DNA of 64,000 bases, from the NCBI GenBank assembly GCA_963383645.1, contig OY726560.1:29333800-29397799 (forward strand). Direction: 5' to 3'. This DNA comes from Muscardinus avellanarius (taxonomy: Eukaryota; Chordata; Mammalia; Rodentia; Gliridae). The notes under the pieces were generated by a model. The model worked only from the letters and a program-made list of their open reading frames with translations. It was not told where the DNA came from and did not search any database. A program made the position numbers and the translations under genes. Numbering within the stretch: the first letter of the stretch is position 1; each line of letters begins with the position of its first letter. Below, in pieces: positions 1 to 11,985 of the stretch.

Positions 1-338
1 ATAACTTATAAATAAGTTCTCATTCTGCAGGATATTCTGTGTTCATGCGTTGGAAGAATTTACATTGTTAAAATTTTGTATATTTCCCCACACTTTTCAG
101 ATACAAAACAATCCTTTTGAAGGTAGAAAACAAACTCTTAAAAGATGTGCATAGTGCATTCATGTAATTAGCTCTATGAATGACCTTGTGTGAAACTAAT
201 GCACCATTAAAAGTACAAAAAGTTGAAATAAATAAAATGTTGTGTGTAATCACAAAGGGCACCAAATAGACAATGCAGTCTTGGACATAAAAATCAAAAT
301 TCGAAACATCAAATTACCTGGCTTGAAATATATTATGA

Positions 339-607
<269 letters not shown>

Positions 608-729
608 GGTAATCAAAACAGCATGGTCCTGGCATAAAAACAGACACAAAAATGAATGTATCAGAAATTAGAACCCAGAAATAAACCCACCCATTTACAG
701 CTAACTAATATATTTTTAAAATACTGATA

Positions 730-1435
730 ACATTAGAAAATTACTCTCTTCCTCCCTTCCATCCCTCAGTTAAGTTGCCTTGTTTGCTCATCTATGGTTT
801 TTCCTTCTTTTTCTAGACGTCCTCCTATGACCCTTTTTCTCCCTAGCTTCTACATATTAGGGAGAGCATCATATTTTTTACTTTTTGTGACTAACTTACT
901 TAGCAAAATGTTCTCTAGTTCCATCCATTTTGCTGCAAATGATGTAATGGTGTTCTTCTTTACAGCTGAGTATTCAACTGTGTACATACCCCATTGTTTC
1001 GTTGTCCATTTATCTGTTGATGGACATCTTGCTGATGCACATGATGTACATTCATAAACATATCGAAGTCAATCAGTAAGCCAAACATGAGAAGGAGGGA
1101 GAAGAGAAGGAACGAAGTGAGAATTGGGAAAGTGCTAAATAAGTGATGTGTGCATGTATGCCTTTACCATCTTGTACTCATTAAGATGCATGGCTACAGC
1201 CAGGCGTGGAAGCGCACTGTTGTAATTCCCACGCTTGGGAGGTGGAGACAGGAGGGTCACGCAGGTTCAAAGCCAGCCTTGCTGGCTTAAGAGACCCTGT
1301 TTCGAAATAAAAATAAATATAAAAAAATGGGTCTGGGAGTATAGCCCGGAGGTAGAAGGGTTTCCAGGAACCCCAGTATCACCAAAACTAAAGATGTATG
1401 GCTAAAATGCACCAATAAAAAAAATAATAAAAAAA
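730..1435 (+). mobile_element. Twin-primed L1 3' end
   Basis: Bases 730-1035 are L1 3' UTR/ORF2 end in antisense. Bases 1036-1435 are the adjacent L1 3' UTR in sense, ending in an A-rich tail. This 5'-inverted/3'-direct arrangement is the signature of twin priming. The flanking repeat AAAATACTGATAAC (about 717-730) versus AAAATACTGAGAAC (about 1437-1450) looks like a slightly diverged target-site duplication. A SINE is nested at 1198-1389. Confidence 0.75.
1198..1389 (+). mobile_element. B1-dID SINE, short form, with TSD
   Basis: Full dimeric SINE nested in the L1 3' UTR. The target-site duplication AAGATG[C/T]ATGGCTA lies at 1183-1196 and 1391-1404 with one mismatch. The short B1 half carries GCCAGCCTTGCTGGC. 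Confidence 0.92.
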
Positions 1436-1712
1436 TTAAAATACTGAGAACACAAAATGGAGAAAAGGGCAGTCTCTTCAATAAACAAGAAGAAAAAAAC
1501 CTAAATATCCATGTAAAGATGAATGAATTAAGGCCTTTAGCTCTCACTATACACAAAAAAATCAACTCAAAATAGATTAAAGATTTAAATACAAGATGAG
1601 AAACTATTGGGGAGAAAATTTAGATATAACCTTAAAAGCTAGGCAAAAAAGCAAACATAAACAAATGGGATTATTTCAAACTCAAAAGCTTCTGCACAGC
1701 AAATGAAACCAT
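1436..1712 (+). mobile_element. Old L1 ORF2 fragment, 3' portion
   Basis: Continuation of the fragment at 30-729. It has typical L1 ORF2 C-terminal DNA (TCAAAATAGATTAAAGA, CAAAAGCTTCTGCACAGC) with broken frames. Confidence 0.8.
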
Positions 1713-1849
1713 CTAGTTGTATTATATTTTCCAAAATTTATTGATACTTTTAAGAATAAATCTTTCAATGCATCACTTTCTTTTTTTCATTCTTGTATTT
1801 CATGGGCTTTCATAGTTTCCTCTAAATTATTGGCTAAAATACTTTTTTA

Positions 1850-2080
1850 GCCGGGTGTGGTGGCGCACGTTTATAATCCCAGCGGTTGGGAGGCTGAGAC
1901 AGGATGATCCCACAGGTTCAAAACCAGCATCAGCTACTTAGTGAGGCTCTCAGCAACTTAGTGAGACCCTGTTTCCAAATAAAATATAAAATAGGTCTGG
2001 GAGTATAGCCTGGAGGTAGAAAGCCTCTGGGTTCCACCCCTAGTACCACCAAAAAAACCAACAACAACAAAAAACAAAAA
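1850..2080 (+). mobile_element. B1-dID SINE, long form
   Basis: Begins GCCGGGTGTGGTGGCGCACG. The B1 half contains the doubled ACTTAGTGAG motif that is missing from the short form. The ID half ends in CCTAGTACCACC and a C-interrupted A tail. Confidence 0.92.
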
Positions 2081-5072
2081 CCCTCCTTTTCTAGGCATTT
2101 GGTCTCCAAAGAATATAGGCTTAGACCATATTTCCAACTATTTTGGTCATTAATGACATATATACTTTTGCTTCATGTACAAATTTTGTATATTTCTGAC
2201 CCCTAATGTTTAATATTTAATATTTCAATACATATGTAGAAGTAGATTAATAATGCCTGAATCATGAAATGATTTTGTTATTTAAATAACAAACCAGCAT
2301 TTACTGACTATATTCTATAATTCTATAATATATCATAATTAGCAAAGGTAAAGGTATATTGTTTAATGGATGAGAAAAACATATGAGATAATAAAATAAA
2401 ATAAGAAAATCATCCAGAGTTATGCTGTTCCCTTAGTGTTAAGGATTCAAACACAGGTCTATATAGTTTAGCCTTATGATTGTTAAAATATGGTAATAAT
2501 TAATTATTTGTAAAATAACATGTTTTCCAAACTGATTATAAATTATTTGCAAGTAAGAATATTATGTGAGAGTTTTTATGTTTTATATAATTTTTAAATT
2601 ATAATATTTGTTTAGAATTTGATAACATATATCCATTCAGATACCATAAAAATCTTAATATAGTACATAGGTATAATAAATTTTACAAGTATGTGCATCT
2701 GTGAATATTTACATACATGAATTTAAGATGTTATATGTATAAATTTGCATATAGTATATATGTGTATGTGTAATTGATATATTTAAGATTAAATTGCTGT
2801 CCTAGTTATTATTCTTAATATTTTTTTTAATTTTGAAAACTTATCTATTGTTAGTACTTATGTCACAAATTATATCAACCTTCCTTTTAAAGGAAGAAAC
2901 ATAATTAATAGATTAGGATGTATTAACCTAAATTTATGCTCTTTTCTCTCCCTCTTCTCTTTCTTTTTATATTTATTTGCTCCTTTTATTTATTTTTCTA
3001 GAGAAATTTTTCAGATGACTGCTAAGGAGCACAGTTAATATTTTTGGCAAGAAAATTTATAATATTGAACTCAACTTAGACACTCTTACCTTCATAGTCA
3101 CACAAAGTTTGTACTTTTCTGTTAATGTAAAAAGAATTTAAATTAAAAGAAAAATTCTGTACTTAGGTTACAGAACACAAAAACGAATGTATCACCAATG
3201 CTGTTTAAAATTTAAATATTATTAGAGAGAGAAATTACATAACTAAGGAATCAACTATAGTTTTTACAGGCTATCCTCATTTTAATAGCACTTATATGCT
3301 TTAGAGAAAACACTTCTAGAAGTTGAAATGAAGGGCTTATTAAATACTAAAAATTATTAGAAACATGGGCAAGTAGTGGTATCTTTGTCAACAAGCTTAA
3401 ATTTTAATTTCTTAGCAATTAAATATTAGTTTAGCCATAGATCTTACTTCATTTTTAATTATTGTCCACACCACAATGCTTGACTAATTCTTGCTGTCTT
3501 TGTAATTTATGTTTTTATATTGAAATCAGTAGCAATTCTAACCAGAGCAACAGATCTCTGTTATAAATCATAAATATTTTCAATATCTCTTTTAAGATTC
3601 CCCAGAATTTTTTGAGAGCACTGCTGAGGAGGATGCTGATTTATTTTGTAACTTGGATTCATCTCATCACTCAGAAAAGAAAATTATGCTTTCAATTTAA
3701 ACTAACTGCCTTTAAGGACCTTTGTAGTGAACCTGCTACCTAAAAAGGCCACAGTAGAAAGCCCATGGAAAATGAGATTAAAAGAAGCCTTCATCCATGA
3801 GAGATGTGGTAGAAGGTTAACTGCTTCCTCTGGTTTTTAAAAGGTCAGTCACACAGTAGGTAAACAATGAAAGTTAAGATAATTGGTTATCACTGGTACC
3901 AATGTGTCAAAGTGTAATGGACCAGGATTGCTCTTTGTGTGGGAAGAATATTCTGGAGCTTAAAAAACATACTTAAATGGTTTTATGAAGGCCACAAGTC
4001 TCTTTCTTTGATAACTCTGGCATACTGCAGCATATGTTAATATATGCAAAAAATAGAATAAAATTATAAGTTTGAATTATTAAAAATTCCCAACAAACTT
4101 GTAGTAAAAGAAAATCCAAACTTTATTTCTAATTTTTATATTATGCTAAAATTCTACAAGGACAAAAAATTAATTCTATGTAGCAGAAATTTTGATGGCT
4201 TACTTGATCCATCCTTCCTCTGCCCCACTCCTCACATTCTGGTAGAACCTATTTTATTCAGATATTTACCTTTCACCTGTCACAACTTCTATTATGTCCA
4301 TCTCAATTCAGTCTAGAGTTAGACAATTGTATTTAAAACATGAGGACAAGTTATTGTAGTGACCTGCTTTTCAAAAATAAGTGGTTAGGCTCTTTAATTT
4401 TTTTAATCTGGGTTACAAAAAAAAAACTGTAACTAAAAAATATCCATGAGATTCTGAAATGCAAATATTGATAACTAAAGCCTAAAGAATTATAATGGGA
4501 ATTGTTTTTTTTTTTTTGTTAAGTTTTGTACAGGGATTGGATTAGGTAGATATTTTAACCAATTTCTAATCAATGAGATATAAGAAGAAATCCACTTTGG
4601 AAGGGCATTATTTTTTTTTTAAAGACAAAAAATTATCAGAGCAAAGTGTTCCTCTAAAGTTCCTACACATTGTTGCCAAGGCAATGATACCATAATCAGG
4701 AAATGAGTAGGTATACAATAAAACATAAAAAAAATATGACAAAGTGAAAATATGGGAAAATTTGTGTTCTTAAGGGCATTGATGAGTTATAATGTAAAGC
4801 AAGTCTAGACTCTTTGTATCCATAAACTTCTTAGGAAAGATGATTTTTTTTTCTGTTTGAGTCTTTACTGGTGACAACATTCATGCTGATCAAAATAGCA
4901 AAAAAACAATCAATTTCTTAAGTCTTAAGAGAAGAAAACATATAATGTTTCCACTTCTGCAATAATTATTCTTTGAGTTCATACTACTTGTCAAGTACGA
5001 TTTTGTAATTTTGGGGGCCAGAAATGTTGGAGGTTTGTGAGGAGTGATAAGAAGAGAGATGAAGCTATAATG

Positions 5073-5114
<42 letters not shown>

Positions 5115-5713
5115 CTGTGTGTGTCTGTCTGTGTGTATGAGGGGAGGTGATCACATAGAAGCCAATAAAAACCAGTGGAAGTTGTTCACAAAATGAATAC
5201 TAGGAGCTCACTGTGGCCTCATGTGTCTTTTTGACAGGATTAGTTTATACTCACTATAAAGTGACAGTGTTTGGGGAAAAGTTATTTAAAAAATTGAGAG
5301 AGAAGCACAGTACTTAAGAACTACTGTAATAATCTTAGGAAGAGATATGTCTTGGCAAACTAATTGCAATAAGGCTAAGAATTGGTCAAATTCTAAAAAT
5401 GTTTACTGTGGAGCCAACAAATGTTGGTATTCTATTAAAGTCCCTTTTAGCTAGGAAAACTAATAATGCACCAATTTTCTCTTTTACTCTCAATATATTA
5501 CTCTAAACTATAGTCCTAAGGTAAGACTTCATGAGAACTTCTACTTCATACTTCTTTTTTTTTTCAACTAATATGATCATCTTTCTTTGAAAAGAAAAAA
5601 AATCAAAGGCAAAGACTGTTTATAAAGTAGGGCCTACAATCTCTGAATCTTTTTGAAAGATAATACTACATAGAATTTAATTTTCTAACACATTTATTTG
5701 CTAAGAATACCAT
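2081..5713. other. AT-rich non-coding stretch, no gene seen
   Basis: About 3.6 kb of strongly AT-rich DNA with short homopolymers and no convincing frame, splice-bounded exon or known repeat. A GT microsatellite lies at about 5074-5111. Very old repeats could be hidden here. Confidence 0.6.
5074..5130 (+). repeat. (GT)n microsatellite
   Basis: A pure GT run followed by imperfect TCTGTGTG units. Confidence 0.95.
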
Positions 5714-5819
5714 TTTTGTTGTTGTTGTTTTTTGTTTTTGTCTTCTTAGGTGCTGGACACATTGAACCCAGGGTCTTGGAATGCTAAGCAAGCATCTACC
5801 ACTGAGCGATATCTCAGTT
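5714..5819 (-). mobile_element. Monomeric ID-type (tRNA-Ala-derived) SINE
   Basis: Antisense. A T/GTT-rich tail (5714-5745) precedes a body (5749-5819) whose reverse complement has the tRNA-like CTCAGTGGTAGATGCTTGC (A-box region) and GGGTTCAAT (B-box region). No B1 half is attached, unlike most SINEs in the window. Confidence 0.75.
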
Positions 5820-6106
5820 ACACTCTCTCATTTCTTTAACTTATTCTATTCTAAGCCACTTTTTAAGGTTTTTTTTTTTTTTTTTTTTTTTTTAGTCTTC
5901 TAGTGAAAATAAAGATTCATAAGTCAGCACATGAAGCTTACGGCAAGATATTTGGTCACATTTTCAAAGAAAGCACCAATTAAAAAAAAATAAATGCTTA
6001 AATTATCATTTCATCTTTATCTGATTTTTAATTTTGATTTAGAACACATTCCCATGCCTTTTATGAAAGAGTAAGACTTCACACATACAATTCTTCAGGT
6101 TGAAAA
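5820..6106. other. AT-rich spacer with T-run
   Basis: Contains a T homopolymer of about 25 bases near 5870. Nothing else recognised. Confidence 0.5.
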
Positions 6107-8701
6107 ATATTTTTTTAATGTTATTGGTGCATGGTAATCATACACCAATAACATTGGTACACATGGTAGAGGCATACACATGGTAGAGGCATACAGGCAC
6201 ACAACACTCATTGAGCCCTTCCCCAATTTCCACCTCATTCCCTTTCTCCTACCTTCTTCTCATGTTTGGTTTAATGATTGACTTTGATATGTTTGTGAAT
6301 ATACGTCATACAAAATAAGAAGTTTTCCTCTTGCCTTCTCCCAATCCCTCAGCCATTTTTTCTAATCTATGATTTCTCCTTATTCTAAAGTTTTCTCTAT
6401 TACCCTTTTTCTTTCTAGTTTCCACCTATTAAGGAAAGCCTCTGATATTTTTTTTTCTAACTTAATCTCACTTAGCATAATGTTCTCTAGTTTCATCCAT
6501 TTGCCTGTAAATGACAATTGGCTGGGTCTTTCTTTATGGCTGGATAAAATTTTATTGTGTACATATTCCATAGTTTTTTAATCCATTAATCTGCTGAAGA
6601 ACATTTTAGCTGATTCCATAGTTTGGCAATTGTGAATTATGTGGCTATTAACATACATACACATGCATTAGTAGAAAGTGTAGTTTTCATTTTTTTATTA
6701 GATACCCAGAAGTGGCATTGCTAAATGATATGGTAGATTCATTCCCATTTTTTTGAGGATCCTCTATGTTTTCCAAAATGGTTGCACTAATTTGACTCCC
6801 ACCAACAATATATTAGAGTTCTCACTTTTCAACATCCTTGCCAAAATTTGTTGTTTGTGTTTAAAATGATTTCCATTCTAGTTGGAGTTAGATAAAAATC
6901 TCAGGATATTTTTATTTGTATCTCTAATTGCTAATAATGCTGAACATTTTTAATATACTTTTTGGCAATTTTAATGGTTTCCTTTTGTGAAGAATATATT
7001 TTATTCACTTGCTCATTTTTTATTTGTGTTATTTTTCTTAGCTTTGAGTTTCTTGAGTTCTCTGTATACTCTAAATATTAATAATCAAACAAATTTTTGG
7101 CAAATTTTTTCCCAAATTGGCCTTTATGATGTTGAGGTATGTTTCTTCTGTTCCTATTCTCTGCAGTGATTTTAGCATAAATGGGTGTTGAGGTTTTATT
7201 GAATGCTTTTTCAGAGTCTATTGATATAATTATGTAATTTTTGGTTTTGCTTCTGTTTATGTGATGAATTACATAGATTGTTTTTCATATGTTAAACCAG
7301 CCTTGCATCCCTGGTCATGGTGTATTATTTTGATGTGGTTTTAAATGTGTGTTGTTGATTTTGTTTAGCATTTTTTGTCTAATTTTATCAAATATATAGG
7401 CATGTAATTTTTATTCCTTGAGTTGTCTTTATTTGGCATTGGTATTAATGTGATGTTGGCTTCATAGACTGTATTTGGGAGATTCCTGTTTCTATTTCAC
7501 AAATTATATTGAGGAGTATTGGGATTAACTCTTCTATAAAGGTTTCATAAAATTAACTTGGGAAACCATCTGGTCCTGGACTTTTTTTTTATGGTAGGCT
7601 CCTTATTGAGCTTCAATTTCTTTGATTGATATTGTTTGGATTAAATTTTCTATTTTTTTTTTTTTTACTCAGTTTAGGCAGGTTGTAATTATCTAGAAAG
7701 TTGTCAATTTAATTGAGATTTTCCATTTTGCCTGAGCATAGGTTTTCAAAGTAGTTTCTGATAATCTTCTGGATTTCAACACTGTCAGTGGTAATATCTC
7801 CTTTTTCATTTCTTATTTTGTAATTTGGATTGATTCTCTCTTTTCATGTTGTCTTTATTTAAGTTGGCTTGTTGTTTATCCTGTTTATTTTGAGAAACAA
7901 GCCTTTGGCTGTATTGATTTTATGCATTTTTTAAATCTGTACTTAATTGAATTCTGTTCTGATTTTAATAATTTTCTTTCTTTTACTGGATTTGGGGTTA
8001 TACTGTTCCTGTGTTTAAAGGGTTTTGAGGTGTGTTATTAGGTTATTTAGTTGATAATTTTCTGTTCTTTTTGGTGGGCACTCAGTGAAATAAATTTACC
8101 TCTTAATACTGACTTCAAGATGTCTCAAAGGTTTTTGTATGTTGTATCTCTATTTTTTCTAGAAATTTCTTAATTTCACCCCTTACTTCTTTTATGACCC
8201 ATTTCTCATTTACCAGTGTGATGTTCAGTCTCCACATATTTCTGTGGTTATTTGGTGTCTTCTTATGGTTGATTTCCACTTTTATTGCATTGTGGTATGA
8301 AAATATACAGGGGAGTATGCCACATTTTTAAAAATTTGCTAGTGTTCACTTTGTGACCCAGAATGTAATTTGTTTTGGAAAATGTTCTGTGAACAGATGA
8401 AAAAAATGTAAACTTTGTTGGGTGTAATATTCTCTATGTTCACTTATGAACATATGATCTAATATGATCTAATATGTTCATTTGGTTTATTGTTTATACC
8501 TGAGGTGTCTTTAGTGACCTTTTATCTAAAAGATTGGTCTAACAGTGTAAAAGAATTATTGAAGTCTACAAGTATTATTGCATTGAGATATATATGTGAC
8601 ATAATGTCAAAAAGAGTTTTTTTTATTAAAGTAGTTGCAGCTATGTTTGGGGAATAAATGTTGACTATTGTTATTCCTCTGGCTGGATTATTCCTTTAAC
8701 C
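6107..8701 (-). mobile_element. L1, antisense, 5'-truncated (ORF2 to 3' UTR), decayed
   Basis: Reads from a T-rich end through the L1 3' UTR into ORF2 in reverse. Recognisable family landmarks include the reversed C-terminal stretch (CATAATGTTCTCTAGTTTCATCC at about 6477) and, on the minus strand at about 7561-7584, codons for SPGPDGF at the start of the reverse transcriptase domain. Homology runs on towards the endonuclease end at about 8700. Many stops and indels destroy the frame, so it is not functional. A direct repeat of GGTACACATGGTAGAGGC type lies near 6155-6190. Confidence 0.88.
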
Positions 8702-10082
8702 AGAAAAAAAAAAAAAAAGACGGTTTCTGTGAAAGATGGTGTTGGCCATGGTCGCAGCGGTGACCACGGCTGCCGAAAATAACAAGTATTTCTCAGGGAA
8801 GCCCTGGACACCAGCTTTTGGTGTAATATCAGTATTGGACAGCTTAAGGAGACATTTCCAATCGCAACTTCCTATCTAGAATATAGGAGAGGGAGTGGAT
8901 AATGGCGGAATTAGAAACAAGGGGACAAGGAAGCACCCAACATGGAAGAAAAGCAATTTTGGAAAATTTTCCCAGAAGGGATCAGGAGAAAGGACCACTC
9001 CAGCCACGCATGGTGGGGACTCTTATCAACACACCTCCTAAGAAAAATGAGCAGGGCGTGGTGGAGGGAGCCGGGCAGCGCTGGGCAGGGAGCTGAGTCG
9101 CAATCCCTGGACTTCACTTGGCAGCTGTGCTCGGCAGTGCTGCGCTGGGGCCATGGTGCACCCGGATCAGCAGACCCTGCTCTATGCTGTGAGGCTGTGG
9201 CCTTTGATCTTGGAAGGGAGATAAAATTCATTGGTGCTGAGTGCTCAAACCCACAACCTCTTCAAATTACACATACTGTCTTCTCTTATTTAAAAGAAAA
9301 TATTGGAGAGGGGTCAAGATGGCAGTGGTGGGAGCCAGGACTCAGGAGATGCAGACAAACTCTATCCAATTCACTTGGAATCTTTGGAAATAAAAACCCT
9401 GTGAAGGGAGAAGCCCCTGCTTCTCATGCTTAAGAATTCTGGACATTATATCATGTAAGGAGGGAACTCAGGGAAGAGCAAGGAGAAAGGTGGCTCTGAC
9501 AGAGCTGTGCAGGCTGAGCAGCAGAGCTGTGCAGGTGTGGCAGCAGAGAGGCGCAAGGGGGGCAGCAAGTGGTGCCAGCAGAGCAGAGGAGTGGCAGGGA
9601 AGCACAGAAGCATGGGCATTAGTACTGGCGGCAGAGGTGGAGGCTATTATTTTGGAGAGCCAGAGACCAGATTCAACCTACCTTGATCTTCTGAAGAAAT
9701 TGTCCCAAAGGTAGAAATTGATGGGGCAGACAGATTTAGTTCAATCTACCTTGAGCTTTTGAGGAAATCCCCCCAAATAGACTGACTGCACCTGCCACAC
9801 ATGATTGAGAAGCCTGGAGAATATGCTAAGTGGCAAAAGGGTATGGGGATATCAGAGGGAGCCCCGCATAACTGGGGTGGGCCTACATGTTGCATGTTCT
9901 GGGAATCATCAGCCCTAATGGCCACCAAGTTCCTCTGCGCAGAGTGGGAGGCCAGAGTCCATGTGGAAGAGCAGAGCCTACTTTCCAAAGAGAAGCTATG
10001 GACCTCTGCCTCAGGAAGGAAGACAAAATTTATCGACACTTAAGTATTTGGGGTTCCAGCTTTTGCAAAAGACATGTACTGC

Positions 10083-10086
10083 AAAA

Positions 10087-10121
<35 letters not shown>

Positions 10122-10124
10122 ATG
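10083..10124 (+). repeat. (AAAT)n microsatellite
   Basis: About ten AAAT units inside the small composite element, immediately before the SINE insertion. Confidence 0.95.
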
Positions 10125-10131
10125 GAATAAT

Positions 10132-10332
10132 GCCGGGTATAGTGGTACAATCTTTTAATCCCCGCGCTTGGGAGGCAGAGACAGGAGGATCTTCCTGGTT
10201 TGAGGCCAGCCTTGCTGGCTTAAGAGACCCTGTTTCCAAATAAATAAATAAATATATATCTGGGAGTGTAGCCTGGAGATAGAGGGGTTTCCAGGAACCT
10301 CAGTACCACCAAAAAAAAAAAAAAAAAAAAAA
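10132..10332 (+). mobile_element. B1-dID SINE, short form
   Basis: Inserted in the small composite element. Has GCCGGGTATAGTGG, the GCCAGCCTTGCTGGC palindrome, the ID half TCTGGGAGTGTAGCC and a pure A tail of about 20. Confidence 0.92.
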
Positions 10333-10379
10333 GGGAACATCTGTAGACAACCTTCTCATAGTGACAGAGACCAGAATCC

Positions 10380-10740
10380 AATGGACAACAACGCTGGTGC
10401 CAGGGACTCTGAGGCCAGAAAAGGAATCTGCTGGGCGACAAGGTTGATGCCAGGGACAGGGCGGCTGGGATTGGAGCCTGCTGTGAGTCAAGGCCAGGGC
10501 TTGGGCCTCCGTCTGAGGCTGGGGTCAGAGCCTGCCAAGAGGTAAGGCTGGTGCTGGGGCCTCCAAGGCCAGGATTGGAGTCTGCTGAGGGGTGCGGCCA
10601 GTGCCGGGGCCAGCGAGGCCAGGATTGGAGCCTACTATGAGGCAAGGCCAGTGCTTGAGCCAGCGAGGCCTGGATCAGAGTCTGCCAGGGGGCCAGGCTG
10701 GCACTGGGCCCCTCAGGAGCGGAACTGGAACTTGCAATGT
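10380..10740 (+). repeat. Short VNTR of ~50-bp monomers
   Basis: About seven diverged copies of a unit whose reverse complement is the monomer of the large array at 16990-26110 (GGCCAGGATTGGAGCCTGCT.. type). Because the monomers lie between the same core and the same L1 3' end, they show that the VNTR is a family feature and not unique to one insertion. Confidence 0.85.
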
Positions 10741-11070
10741 GGCATACATAGAGAAACATCACAGAAAATAGAAAATCAGATGCTTTCCCTAATATGCAAA
10801 AACTAGGAAGAAATGGGTAATGGGAGGAGATCTAGTTGAAGAAAGGGGTCCATGGAAAAGCAATTAAGGTGACCAGTCAGAAGGGATGGGGTAGGGAAGA
10901 TGGAATCTCTAAGCCACATGATATACATAAACAAATGAATCAAAGTTAATCACCAAATCAAGAATGGGATTGAGGGAGGAGGAGGGAATGGGATGGGGAG
11001 GGGATAAGGGCTAATTGAATGATTTGTGCTGGTATACCTTCTTGTATTACATTGTGATGTTTGACTACAA

Positions 11071-11071
<1 letters not shown>

Positions 11072-11120
<49 letters not shown>
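11072..11120 (+). repeat. (TA)n microsatellite
   Basis: TA repeat forming the degenerated tail of the small composite element. Confidence 0.95.
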
Positions 11121-11125
<5 letters not shown>

Positions 11126-11221
11126 ATAACACCTCAGTAGAATATGTAAGATGATTATGTAAAATGTAGTATGTCCAAAGCCTCAATATTAGACATCCCA
11201 ATCAACAGGCATTAAACTTAT

Positions 11222-11685
11222 AGTAGAATTTTTAAATGTTTATTTGTGCATTGTAGTCATACATCTTAATAGGATATGAGATGGTAGAGGCATACACGCA
11301 CTTATCACTTATGTAGTACTTTCCCAGTCTCTACCCCATTTTCTCCCCCTTCCCTCCTTCTCATGTTTGGCTTAGTGATTGACTTTGATATGTTTTTGAA
11401 TACACATCATGTACATTAGGAAATTTTTTTCCTCCCTTCCAATCCCTCTCAATCAGGTCACCTCATTTGCTCATCTATGGTTTACCCTCCTCCTCCTCCT
11501 CCTTCTCATCCTCCTCCTCCTCCCTCCTCATCCTGCTCCTCTTCTTCTTCTTCTTCTTCTTCTTCTTCTTCTTCTTCTTCTTCTTCTTCTTCTTCTTCTT
11601 CTTCTTCTTCTTCTTCTTCTTTCTCCTACAACTTCTTTCCTGCTAGTTTCTGCATAAGGGAAAGCGTCTGATTTATGCTAAAAGC
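11222..11685 (-). mobile_element. L1-type 3' UTR, antisense, truncated
   Basis: Starts at a T-rich end, then TGCATTGTAGTCATACATC, the C-rich CCCATT..CCCTCC block, TTGGCTTAGTGATTGACTTTG and, after a large microsatellite, AAGCGTCTGATTTATG. That last junction resembles the composite element's 3' UTR (16920-16935) at least as well as ordinary L1, so it could be a 5'-truncated composite copy. Confidence 0.8.
11486..11625 (+). repeat. (CTC)n/(CTT)n polypyrimidine tract
   Basis: About 140 bases of almost pure pyrimidine on the plus strand: CTC units, then more than 25 TTC units. Open frames over it (poly-Leu, poly-Ser) are artefacts of the triplet repeat. Confidence 0.95.
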
Positions 11686-11698
11686 ACTGCAGAGAATT

Positions 11699-11985
11699 GA
11701 AATATAAGAAACATACCTCAACTATGGCAGAGTTCACATTTTTCAGATGCTCATGGAACCTTTTCCAAGAGAGATCATATCCTGGGTCACAAAATGGGTA
11801 CTAGCAAATTAAAAAAAAAAAAAAAGTGACATACTCCCTTCGTCTTTTCAGACTACAGTGGAATGAACCTGAAAACAATTATAAGAAAACTCAGAGAAAC
11901 CACTTAAACATGTGAATACTGATCACCACACTGCTAAACAAAAAATGGGTCATACAAGAAGTAAGGGGCGAAATCTTTTCCTTTT
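11699..11985 (+). mobile_element. Old L1 ORF2 fragment
   Basis: Sense-strand match to the L1 ORF2 stretch CACATTTTTCAGATGCTCATGGAAC..TTTTCAGACTACAGTGGAAT..AATGGGTCATACAAGAAG, an interval upstream of the reverse transcriptase domain. Frame broken. Confidence 0.75.

Larger units (their letters stand above)
8702..11125 (+). mobile_element. Composite (SVA-like) retroposon, small diverged sense copy
   Basis: An older relative of the large element at 16553-27437, in the opposite orientation. Parts in order: an A16 tract (8703-8718); a 5' segment with no match to the large copy (about 8719-9284); the conserved core (about 9285-9730), whose sequence (CCAGGACTCAGGAGATGCAG, then CAGAGACCAGATTCAACC) matches the reversed core at 26100-26600; a copy-specific stretch (9731-10080) beginning with a tandemly duplicated block of about 75 bp; an AAAT microsatellite; an inserted SINE (10132-10332); about seven of the ~50-bp VNTR monomers (10380-10740); an L1-type 3' UTR (10745-11050) and a TA-rich tail. 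The true 5' boundary is uncertain (about 8719 or about 9285). I could not find a target-site duplication. Confidence 0.7.

Noticed and set aside
794..1057. 87-codon plus-strand frame
   Set aside because: It lies in antisense L1 3' end sequence; not coding.
6107..11125. Treating the antisense L1 plus the composite as one inverted insertion
   Set aside because: The flanks (GAAAAATAT versus TAAAAAATAA) are too weak and AT-rich to count as a target duplication.
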